Below, one piece after another: positions 27,391 through 35,495 of a DNA stretch of 48,279 nt; position 1 is the stretch's first letter, and each line of letters begins with the position of its first letter. The stretch covers positions 1 to 48,279 of the forward strand of contig JAISUD010000023.1 of NCBI GenBank assembly GCA_031272265.1. Reading direction: 5' to 3'. The notes under the pieces are model-generated. The model was not told the origin of the DNA. It ran no database searches and saw only the letters and a program-made list of their open reading frames with translations. Source of the DNA: Endomicrobium sp. (lineage in GTDB: Bacteria > Elusimicrobiota > Endomicrobiia > Endomicrobiales > Endomicrobiaceae). A program made the position numbers and the translations under genes.

Positions 27391-28317
27391 ATGGCAAAAA
27401 AAGATTTATTATCAATTTATGATTTAACAGTAGAAGAAATAAGCGTTTTGTTAGAAGAAGCTTTTAAGCTTAAAAGCGAGAAAAAATATCTGGATGTTTT
27501 TAAGGGTAAAACGTTAGGCATGATATTTGAAAAACCTTCCACGAGAACAAGAGTTTCTTTTACTGTGGCAATGATACAGCTGGGAGGCGCGCCCATTGCA
27601 CTTAATCCGGAAAATCTGCAGCGTAAAAGGGGAGAATCTATACATGATACGGCTGTAGTCTTGTCAAGTTATTTAAACGGTCTTGTAATAAGAGCTTTTA
27701 AACATTCTGATACGGAGGAATTTGCAAAATATTCTACAATTCCTGTCATAAATGCTCTTTCGGATTATGAGCATCCCTGCCAAGTCGTGGCTGATATTAT
27801 GACTGTCATGGAGCTCCATAAAATAAAAACAATTAAGGCTTTGAGGGAGATTAAAATTGTTTATACAGGCGACAGCAACAACGTTGCAAACTCGCTGCTT
27901 GCTATGGCCGCCGTTTTAGGGCTCAATTTTACTCTTATATCTCCCGAACAATGTTTGCCTAAAAAATATGTACGGGATAAAGCTTCCGAATACGCTTTGG
28001 CAAGCGGAGCTGAAATTAAAATTACAAGCGATATTGCTGAGGCGGAAGGCGCTGACGTGATTTATACAGATGTATGGTTATCAATGGGCTGCGAAACTGA
28101 GAAAAAGGATAGAAAAAAAGTTTTTGTCCCCTACCAGGTAAATGCTGGATTGTTGAGAAAAGCTTCTCCCGGCTGTATCGTTCTTCATTGTCTTCCTGCG
28201 GTTAGAGGAGAAGAAATCACCGCCGAGATTATAGACAAGTATGAATATTCAATATTTACACAGGCTGAGAATAGACTTCATGCCCAAAAAGCTATTTTAA
28301 TGCGTTTTTTAGTATGA
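27391..28317 (+). CDS. argF: Ornithine carbamoyltransferase
   Basis: The 308-residue protein has the carbamoyl phosphate site STRTRVSF (residues 50-57), HPCQ (128-131), the ornithine site DVWLSMG (227-233) and the catalytic HCLPA loop (266-270). These separate it from aspartate carbamoyltransferase. It makes citrulline from ornithine and carbamoyl phosphate in arginine synthesis. GAAGCGAGACGAG precedes the ATG. It stands alone between decayed regions, so the remaining arginine genes must lie elsewhere. That it is intact suggests selection on arginine supply. Confidence 0.97.
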   Translation: MAKKDLLSIYDLTVEEISVLLEEAFKLKSEKKYLDVFKGKTLGMIFEKPSTRTRVSFTVAMIQLGGAPIALNPENLQRKRGESIHDTAVVLSSYLNGLVIRAFKHSDTEEFAKYSTIPVINALSDYEHPCQVVADIMTVMELHKIKTIKALREIKIVYTGDSNNVANSLLAMAAVLGLNFTLISPEQCLPKKYVRDKASEYALASGAEIKITSDIAEAEGADVIYTDVWLSMGCETEKKDRKKVFVPYQVNAGLLRKASPGCIVLHCLPAVRGEEITAEIIDKYEYSIFTQAENRLHAQKAILMRFLV

Positions 28318-28387
28318 CTGTCGCGCCATTTCTTTGCAAAAAATCCAATAAATATTTTAAAGTGACAATAAGGCGGTTAATTAAAAA

Positions 28388-29047
28388 TTAAAATGTGTTT
28401 TTATTTATTGTTTTATTGTATGTTATTTTAGAGTTTTTAATAATATTTGAGTACCATTCGTTTAATGTAAAGTTTGCTTTTGTCATAGAGAGACTTCTTT
28501 TTATTATTGAAGGATTTTGCTTGAGGGCTTCTTCAAACTCGTAATTCCATAGTTTTATAGAGAATTTTAGAATAGTTTCAAGCTTGTACGTGTAAAGTAG
28601 TTTTTTTGATAAAGTTTCGTACTCTTTCGGCGTCATTCTCATAGACTTTAAGAATGAATAATATTTCTGTTTATCAAAAGTGTTGTTGCTTTTGAATATT
28701 TCCATACTCTGCAGATAAGTTTTCAGTTCTTTGTCGGTAACTGTAATACCGTAAAGTTTTGCCTGTTGGTAAGAAATTTCAATTCTTACTAAAAAATCAA
28801 TTATTCTATCTTGTAATTTTTTTAAATCTTTTTCGGTTATTTGATTATTTGTAATTTTTCTGTATTCTTCAACTAAGTGGTTATAATATAAGTTAAAAAG
28901 ATTTTCAGATATTTTCGCGCCATTTACTTTAACGATATAATCTTTAGAATGGAATAAATGAGGGACAAGAGGAACAAGACTGCTTATAAAAGCAATAATT
29001 GTTATAATAAAAATTATACGCGTATGTTTTCTTAAAAAGTTCATCAT
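28388..29047 (-). CDS. Membrane-anchored SurA/PpiD N-domain-like protein without a PPIase domain
   Basis: The 219-residue protein starts MMNFLRKHTRIIFIITIIAF with one membrane segment (residues about 10-30), then VKVNGAKISENLFNLYYNHL and an all-helical region with VRIEISYQQAKLYGITVTDK, the pattern of the SurA/PpiD N-terminal chaperone domain. The sequence ends at about residue 219, and no parvulin domain (expected G-x-G-F and H-x-x-x motifs) follows. PpiD is about 620 residues, so this is a short or shortened form. It would hold extracytoplasmic clients near the translocon. It converges with argF. Family call is likely; function is inferred. Confidence 0.65.
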   Translation of the reverse strand: MMNFLRKHTRIIFIITIIAFISSLVPLVPHLFHSKDYIVKVNGAKISENLFNLYYNHLVEEYRKITNNQITEKDLKKLQDRIIDFLVRIEISYQQAKLYGITVTDKELKTYLQSMEIFKSNNTFDKQKYYSFLKSMRMTPKEYETLSKKLLYTYKLETILKFSIKLWNYEFEEALKQNPSIIKRSLSMTKANFTLNEWYSNIIKNSKITYNKTINKNTF

Positions 29048-29333
29048 TTATTTTATGCTCCGTTTAACGCCTTATCGCTGCATATTATTTAGCTATGAGT
29101 AATATGTACTGAATTCAATGAGGCGGCTTTTAAAGGATTTTAGTTATTTTATTAGTTTTTGTAAATAGGTTGTAAATTTAGAAAGTCGCGTCTTTTACGA
29201 TATGCGGGTTTATTTTACAATTCTGGATCAATGTGAGTTTTGTGTTTTTGTCTAAGGCGACATAGATCAATTTTTCAATATTTTTGACGATAATACTGAA
29301 AGACTGTTTACACAAAAAGCGACAATATGAAGG

Positions 29334-29474
29334 AACTCAGGAAAAAATATCACTGTTTGCTTTAGAGAAATAAGAATCGTCGTTGGCGGCCTGAGACAAC
29401 TTGTAGCAATCGTGCAAAGTCAGCGAGAGGTGCCGGACAATATAATGAATCATCAGACGGCGAAAGTCAAATAA
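29334..29474 (+). pseudogene. Module copy C, upstream element relic
   Basis: A 46-codon frame ending at TAA 29472-29474 reads REIRIVVGGLRQLVAIVQSQ. It matches the relic at 30,370-30,430 (GEIRIADGKLRPLATVVQSR) in both protein and DNA, and both end in similar non-coding DNA (GACGGTGAAAACTAAATAAC compared with GACGGCGAAAGTCAAATAAC). Family unknown. The frame is open but has no start, so it is the end of a longer gene. Confidence 0.5.
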
Positions 29475-29495
29475 CGAAATAGAAGTGATAAATAA

Positions 29496-30131
29496 GTGAG
29501 AAAAATAACAGCAGCATTAATATTGTTCCAGTTGATAGGAGGCACGAAACAGTCTAATGTTATTGTTAAAACTCCTAAGATGGAAGTTCCGATTGATAAC
29601 AAAACATCGGTATAAAAAAGCTTCTTGTCTTGAAATTTAAATACAATTATAATAATAGGTGTTATAGTCTTATAGGGCTATATATAGTAAATAATTTTTA
29701 TAAATGTTGTATAAAAAACAGGAAACTGACAACACCTTTAAACAAAAACAAAGATACTAAGTTTGCAGAATTTTTTAAAGACGAACCCTTTGAATATAAT
29801 GTCACACCAGGAGATAATGGATATTGTAAATAAGATGCCTCTGAAAGTAGCACAAAAAGCATTAGAAATTACCAACGAGGAGATAGAGTTTTTACAAAAA
29901 AGATTAGATAAAATAGTCCAAAACCCCAGTAAAACTGAAAGAGAGAATTCTACGATAGCTGAAACAGAAGAAAATAAAAAATTACTTAAAGAAGAAGCAA
30001 ATGTGTTAAGAAAAAGAATAGTTTACCTTGAAAAAAGAAAATATAATAATAAAAACTATTATCTTATTTTTAACCTTATCATAACTGCTTGCAATAACCG
30101 TGCAAGACATAAGTTTGGATTAAAAAAGTGA
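29496..30131 (+). pseudogene. Module copy C, degraded lipoprotein-like gene with lost lipobox Cys
   Basis: GTG 29496 starts VRKITAALILFQLIGGTKQS. The place of the lipobox Cys (codon 16, 29541-29543) is now GGC (Gly), a one-base change from TGC, and KQPN has become KQSN. The frame stops at TAA 29613-29615. A hydrophobic stretch (TIIIIGVIVL) follows in another frame, then a 122-codon frame from 29763 with a coiled-coil tail (ITNEEIEFLQKRLDKIVQN, KKLLKEEANVLRKRIVYLEK). Start, anchor, spacer and tail are in the same order as in copies A and B. Confidence 0.6.
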
Positions 30132-30167
30132 ATCCTTATTTGGAAGTAATCTGTTGCACATTCTGTG

Positions 30168-30438
30168 CTGACAGTACTGAAATACTAACTAAAATAGGAA
30201 CAAGAATAAGGTAACAAGAATATTTTGCAGGAATTAACAAAAAGAGATACATAGAATATATTGAAGCGACGCTGCCAAATATTCCAATCGCCAATGCAAC
30301 TGAATAACCGACTTAGCAGACAAAATTGAAACAAATTTTGATCCAATGAGAAATAATATTTACTTTGGAGAAATAAGAATTGCTGATGGCAAATTGAGAC
30401 CGCTTGCAACAGTCGTGCAAAGCCGGTGGGGTCACTAA
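30168..30438 (+). pseudogene. Module copy D, upstream element only
   Basis: Pieces in two or three frames read RYIEYIEATLPNIPIANATE, then DLADKIETNFDPMRNNIYFG and GEIRIADGKLRPLATVVQSR, ending at TAA 30436-30438. This is the longest version of the upstream element and shows that the parent protein had at least about 90 residues. The expected lipoprotein part is missing; the sequence runs instead into GAGGAAAAAAATGGTGCA near 30,490 and a 61-codon hydrophobic frame with no family. I cannot name the family. Confidence 0.5.
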
Positions 30439-30660
30439 ACAATATAATAATCATTAGACGGTGAAAACTAAATAACAAGAGAGAATAGAGGAAAAAAATG
30501 GTGCACCATTATAAAATTGTCGATGTTTCTTTCTCCTTCAGTGCACATCTACCTGCTTTTTTGGGAATCTTGATAATGATTTTATTATATAAAAACGCGT
30601 CCTGTTCCGTCGTTTCGGGAAGCTTAGGAATTTTAAAGTGTTCAATAATGAGATTTTTGT

Positions 30661-30689
30661 TTGACATCAAAGGGTTTTTTTAATATCAT
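30661..30689 (+). promoter_or_regulatory. Near-consensus promoter for tRNA-Thr
   Basis: TTGACA at 30661-30666, a 17-base spacer and TATCAT at 30684-30689 place transcription start near 30696, about 6 bases before the tRNA. It is the best promoter match on the + strand of the window. Confidence 0.75.
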
Positions 30690-30701
30690 AACAATAAAAA
30701 T

Positions 30702-30774
30702 GCCGATGTAGCTCAGCTGGTAGAGCAGCGGTTTTGTAAACCGCAGGTCGTAGGTTCAAATCCTATCGTCGGCT
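30702..30774 (+). tRNA. tRNA-Thr, anticodon UGU
   Basis: The 73-base sequence folds as a cloverleaf. The acceptor stem is GCCGATG with CGTCGGC (one G-U pair), the D-arm GCTCAGCTGGTAGAGC, the anticodon stem GCGGT/ACCGC with loop TTTGTAA (anticodon TGT, reading ACA), and the T-arm GTAGGTTCAAATCCTAT. The CCA end is not encoded. The discriminator is T. It lies in a decayed region with its own strong promoter. Confidence 0.95.
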
Positions 30775-30963
30775 ATTTATTATCAGCTTGTTTACCGATT
30801 ATAAGAATCTATTATAAATCAATAAAAATACCAGCGGTAAATTTAAACGGACGAAGAAGAGAGACGAATTTCGCGTCCAGCTTAAGTCTTAAAATTTGAG
30901 TCTATTAAACCTATAATTGGAATAATCCTGCAGTACGTACGGTGGAAAAAAGGGTAGAGACAT

Positions 30964-31545
30964 ATGAAGAAACTTGCAATAGAATTAGCGTTGTTACAAT
31001 TGACGAGTTGTGCGAAACAGCCTAGTTGTTGAAACGATAGTCCTCCTAAGATAAAAGCGTTGGTAGAGACTGAGACTCTAAGTCATAAATTGCTTTCCTC
31101 AACACAGGTGAATTATTTGGAAAATAGCGATAGGAATAGGAATCTTTATACTCTTAACGATATGCACTGCAGTATATTTAATAAATCTTGTCAGGGTAAA
31201 CAAAATAAAACACTAAAATCACCTAAGTTAGCTAATAGGAGTATCTTGTAAATATAGGAAATGTATAGAATGTTGGATCCTCAGTCTGAAATGTTGAGTC
31301 CATTTTATTTGCAAAAAATATTACAAGAAGTACATAGAGAGATGCAATTAGCTTTGAAGTAATGTAAAAAGCGGAAAATGGAGTATGAGGAATGCGAATG
31401 TAAGTGGAACAAAGCGTCAAAAATGGCACATTTGTTAACTTTGCGGACTAAAGGATCAGTATTGATAGAAAGAATAAACGACATTCCTTGCGAATCCGCA
31501 AATTTGAATTTTGGAGTTAAGATTTTTGAGTTAGAAGGCGGATAA
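30964..31545 (+). pseudogene. Module copy E, degraded lipoprotein-like gene
   Basis: ATG 30964 begins MKKLAIELALLQLTSCAKQP with lipobox TSC and Cys16 at 31009-31011; the frame meets TGA seven codons later but stays readable beyond it. In another frame a membrane segment WKIAIGIGIFILLTICTAVY is clear (31,118-31,180). A tail frame with LDPQSEMLSPFYLQKILQEV and ELEGG ends at TAA 31545 with one in-frame stop (near 31,360). The order signal-Cys-linker-membrane-helical tail equals the other copies. At least one frame change and two stops make it non-functional. Confidence 0.6.
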
Positions 31546-31774
31546 GATAGTGAATTTTATAAGGTTGGCGCAAGATGTCAGCTGCATTTTGTTAAAGCGT
31601 GATAATATAATATATGAGTATAGCTGTGTCTGTTATTCAAAAGCGGTAAATTTTGTTAAGAAATAAGCCGGCGTTATACTTTGAATTGCAAAATATCCTG
31701 GGATAAAGGCGTTTTTTTAAAGGAATGAACTATGTTTACCGTGCGTAATTATTCAGTATTATTTAAATAACAAA

Positions 31775-32230
31775 ATGAAAAAAAGAGTTCTTTCGTCAAA
31801 CAAAAAAGCTTATTACAACTATGAAATTCTTGAAAAGCTGGAGACCGGCATCGTATTGTTCGGATACGAGGTAAAGTCCGCAAAAGAGTCTAACGTAAGT
31901 CTTGTTAACGTCTCTGTAAAGTTTTCTAACGGCGAGGCATTCGCTGAAAATATGTTTATAGCGCCTTATGAACGTATATCCACTCATATTGCCGATTATG
32001 ACGATAGAAGAAAACGGAAACTTTTAATGCATAAATCGGAAATCGTCAAATTTTGCTCAAAAGTTAAAGAAAAAGGATTTACTGCCGTGCCTTTAGAAAT
32101 TTATGTTAGCAGTAAAGGTAAAATTAAGCTTCTTATAGGGCTTGCAAAGGGCAAGAAAATGTACGATAAAAGGGAAGCGCTGAAAAGAAGAGATATTGTC
32201 AGAGAGACGGCCAGGGAATATGGATTATAA
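31775..32230 (+). CDS. smpB: SsrA-binding protein SmpB
   Basis: The 151-residue protein begins MKKRVLSSNKKAYYNYEILE and has GIVLFGYEVKSAKESNVSLV and AKGKKMYDKREALKRRDIVR, the SmpB core and basic C-terminal tail. SmpB binds tmRNA and carries it to stalled ribosomes. The tmRNA gene is not in this window. The start is ATG 31775; the spacer before it has no clear ribosome-binding site. Confidence 0.97.
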   Translation: MKKRVLSSNKKAYYNYEILEKLETGIVLFGYEVKSAKESNVSLVNVSVKFSNGEAFAENMFIAPYERISTHIADYDDRRKRKLLMHKSEIVKFCSKVKEKGFTAVPLEIYVSSKGKIKLLIGLAKGKKMYDKREALKRRDIVRETAREYGL

Positions 32231-32252
32231 TTTATGATGTGGGCGTAAAACC

Positions 32253-35200
32253 GTGGGTAAATCTCAAATAATTTCCGTTCAGGCTTCGGCAGGCTCGGGC
32301 AAAACTTATAGTCTTGCAAATAGGTATCTTTATCTTTTGCTTGGCTCGGGCAAAGACACTGGAATAAAAAATATAATAGCTGTGACTTTTACGAATAAAG
32401 CGGCTCTGGAAATGAAGTCTAGAGTTATAAGTTATCTGAAAAAAGCGGCGTTGTGTTTAGAAACAGGCAGTTTTTTTGACGATTTAAAGCTTACGAAAGA
32501 TGAGATAGTTGAAAAGAGCGCCGTTGTTTTAAATGATATTTTTGAGTCTTACGATAATTTTAATATAAGCACTATAGATAGCTTTAAAAATCGCATCTTA
32601 AAATCCTGCGCTATAAATATTGATGTTTCTCCGAATTTTACTGTCAAGCGTGATTATTCTGACAATCTTTTATTTTCTTTAGAAATTTTTCTGCAGAAAG
32701 CTCAAATCTCAAAAGAACTGAAAGACATTGTATTGCAGTATTTGGCGCAATATTTGATGAGAGATTTGGATTGGCTTCCTAAAAACAATATATATAAGGA
32801 AATTAAGAAAGTATTTGAAAAATCCGGGAACATAGGAAAAGATATTCTATTGGATAAAGGAATATCTTTTGAAAATGAAATTTCTTTGAGAGGTGGAATG
32901 ATTATTGAAAAAATAAAGAAACTTGCTGTTCTTATTTCGGGTTCTCAAGTGAAAAAATACTGTTTGGACGCTGTTGAAAAAGTTTTAAGCAAAGGCAAAA
33001 AAATTTTTTTCTCAATGGATATTCCGAAAAGTTTCTCATATGAAACTATCGGATATAAAAAAGACGCTGAAATTAACACTGAAGCGGACTCGCTTTGGGA
33101 AGAAATAAATAAGGAAATTAAATCTTTATGCGGTTTTTATATGGAAAACTATTACAATGTTTATTCCAATATATACTCAAAAGTTTCGTTTGAGTTTGAT
33201 AATCAGGCGAAAAAAGATGGCGTTGTGTTTTTAAACGAAATAAACAGAAAAACAATTAACTTTTTTGAAAAAAATGACGCGGTTATGCCTGAGGTGTATT
33301 ATAGATTATCTGAAAAATACAAGCATTTTCTGATTGACGAATTCCAAGATACAAGTCTTATACAATGGCTGGGAATTAAAAGATTTTTAGAAGAAAGTCT
33401 TGCCGAAGGAGGGACGTTTTTTTATGTCGGCGACGTAAAGCAAGCGATATACTCTTTCAGAGGCGGAAATCCCGAAATTTTTAACACGATATCTGAGGAG
33501 CTTCCTATTGCGGATATTGATAAAAAATATCTCAGGCAAAATTTCAGAAGTGGAAAAGCGATTGTGGATTTTAACAATGATATTTTTTCAAAGAAAAATA
33601 TTGAAAGATTTTTAAAGGAATTTTACGGGGAGGAATATTTTAGAAGTGATTTTTCAAAATTTCTTGAAGCTTATTCTTTCCCCAGTCAGACTGTGCCAGA
33701 AGAGCGTGACTACGGCTATGTTGAAATATACGCGCTGGATAAAGACGGCGAAGACGCTCAAGAAGAAATAAAGCGGAGATTTACTGAGTGCGTTTTTCAG
33801 TGTTTGGAAAGATTTAATGCTCAAAACATAGCTGTTTTATGCAGAACACATGACGAAATTCTTACTGTAAGTTCATGGCTTTTTGAGAACGGAATTGAGA
33901 TTGAGTCGCCTCAGACATTAAATATAAAAAACAGTGAGTATATAAAACAGATTATATCGCTACTTATGTTTATTGATTCTCCTATAGACGCGTTGTCATT
34001 TTCCTCTTTTATTATCGGAGATGTTTTCAGCGTGGTCTCGGGAATTGAAAGTGGTAAATTTGAGAAATTTATTTTTGACTGCAACAGTCGGGGAGAAAAA
34101 GCGGAAGCTTTTTATAAGACGTTCAGGAAAGAATACGAAGTTTTATGGAATGAGTATTTTGAAGATTTTTTTGCGCGCTCGGGGTTCATGCCCGTTTATG
34201 AATTAATGCTCGCGGTGCTTGCAAAATTTAAAATAATTGAAAATTTTCCTGCCGGTAAAGCGTTTATAATGTGTTTTTTGGAACTTATAAAAGATTTTGA
34301 AACCCAAGATTCTGGGCTTAAAAATTTTTTGGAATATTTTAAAGGATTAAAAGACGACGAAGAATCTTTGTATATAAAAAGCGCTTTTGGAAACGGCATA
34401 AAAATTATGACGGTGCATAAGGCTAAGGGACTTCAGTTTCCGGTAGTAATAATACCATTTCTAAAACTTTCAGTTAAATCTTTGGAAAATCTGTATTTTG
34501 ACGATTCAGGCGAGAAAATAAAGCTGCTAAATATATCGGAAAAGACTGCAACATTTTCCGAGAAAGCCGATGAGATATATAAAAAACGAAAAAAGGATTT
34601 ATTGTTGTCCGAGCTTAATGTGGTTTATGTTTCAATGACTAGGGCAGAATATGAATTTTATGCGATAGTTCCCGTTAAATCCGGGACCTCAAATAATAAG
34701 ATTCCTCTGCTTTTTGAAGGTAAAAATCTTATTTCAGGTAATAAACGGACGTATAATCTAAGCAGCGTTAAGGAAGACACAGTTATTTTAGATGTTTTTA
34801 CGTGCGGTTATAAAGATATTCAAAAATATTTAAAAAATGCAGATAAAACAAAACTTGACATAAAGGGTTTAAAGAAAAAAGGTTCAATTATCCATTACGT
34901 CTTGTCGAAAGTAACTTCGTTGAAAAATAAAAATATAGACGACAGCATTGACTGCGCGCTTAAATTTGCAAAAAGAAAATTTTTTTCTGAAAACATTGAA
35001 TTTGCAAGAGAAAAACTTTATAAATTGTTTGGCTCGGAAGAAGTTTTAAGCTTGTTTATGCACGACGAAAACTGTATTTACAACGAAAAAGAAGTCGTAA
35101 ACGCGGCAGGCAGAATTTTTAGAATTGACAAACTGATAATGAATGGTAACGAAATTACAATAGTGGATTTTAAGAGTTCAAGTTATGATAAAAAAGAAAA

Positions 35201-35312
35201 TGAAGAGCAGATAAAAAGTTATGTCAACCTTATTTCTGAGATTTATCTCGGTAAAAAGATATCGGCTTGCATTGTAGATATTGAAAAAGCATTGAGAATT
35301 GAATGCGGTTGA
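32253..35312 (+). CDS. addA: AddA-type helicase-nuclease subunit
   Basis: The 1019-residue protein starts at GTG 32253, 22 bases after smpB. It has Walker A ASAGSGKT (residues 11-18), the UvrD motifs DEFQDTS (about 361-367), YVGDVKQAIYSFRGGN (about 390-405), MTVHKAKGLQFPVV (about 719-732) and VSMTRAEYEF (about 792-801). A C-terminal RecB-type nuclease follows, with RIDKLIMNGNEITIVDFKSS (about 956-975). With AddB it resects double-strand ends for RecA. It is somewhat shorter than B. subtilis AddA (1232). All motor and nuclease residues seem intact, so the repair machine is likely active. Confidence 0.9.
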   Translation: MGKSQIISVQASAGSGKTYSLANRYLYLLLGSGKDTGIKNIIAVTFTNKAALEMKSRVISYLKKAALCLETGSFFDDLKLTKDEIVEKSAVVLNDIFESYDNFNISTIDSFKNRILKSCAINIDVSPNFTVKRDYSDNLLFSLEIFLQKAQISKELKDIVLQYLAQYLMRDLDWLPKNNIYKEIKKVFEKSGNIGKDILLDKGISFENEISLRGGMIIEKIKKLAVLISGSQVKKYCLDAVEKVLSKGKKIFFSMDIPKSFSYETIGYKKDAEINTEADSLWEEINKEIKSLCGFYMENYYNVYSNIYSKVSFEFDNQAKKDGVVFLNEINRKTINFFEKNDAVMPEVYYRLSEKYKHFLIDEFQDTSLIQWLGIKRFLEESLAEGGTFFYVGDVKQAIYSFRGGNPEIFNTISEELPIADIDKKYLRQNFRSGKAIVDFNNDIFSKKNIERFLKEFYGEEYFRSDFSKFLEAYSFPSQTVPEERDYGYVEIYALDKDGEDAQEEIKRRFTECVFQCLERFNAQNIAVLCRTHDEILTVSSWLFENGIEIESPQTLNIKNSEYIKQIISLLMFIDSPIDALSFSSFIIGDVFSVVSGIESGKFEKFIFDCNSRGEKAEAFYKTFRKEYEVLWNEYFEDFFARSGFMPVYELMLAVLAKFKIIENFPAGKAFIMCFLELIKDFETQDSGLKNFLEYFKGLKDDEESLYIKSAFGNGIKIMTVHKAKGLQFPVVIIPFLKLSVKSLENLYFDDSGEKIKLLNISEKTATFSEKADEIYKKRKKDLLLSELNVVYVSMTRAEYEFYAIVPVKSGTSNNKIPLLFEGKNLISGNKRTYNLSSVKEDTVILDVFTCGYKDIQKYLKNADKTKLDIKGLKKKGSIIHYVLSKVTSLKNKNIDDSIDCALKFAKRKFFSENIEFAREKLYKLFGSEEVLSLFMHDENCIYNEKEVVNAAGRIFRIDKLIMNGNEITIVDFKSSSYDKKENEEQIKSYVNLISEIYLGKKISACIVDIEKALRIECG

Positions 35313-35386
35313 GATTAATACAGCATTTTTGTTCGTGCCATCGCCGAAAACTTTATCTAATTTGCGCGTTTAAGACAATAGAATTA

Positions 35387-35411
35387 ACCTTTTAAACAAG
35401 GTAGTTTTTTT
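35387..35411 (+). terminator. Weak terminator-like hairpin between addA and addB
   Basis: ACCTT and AAGGT form a 5-base stem around a 6-base loop, followed after two bases by seven T. The stem is short, so this may only reduce read-through to addB. Confidence 0.4.
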
Positions 35412-35495
35412 GAGTTGTAGATTCAGGCTTTTTAGTTTGAAATAAACTCGGGGGCCTAGTTTATATATTAAATAAATTTTTTAAGCGGTGTTTAA

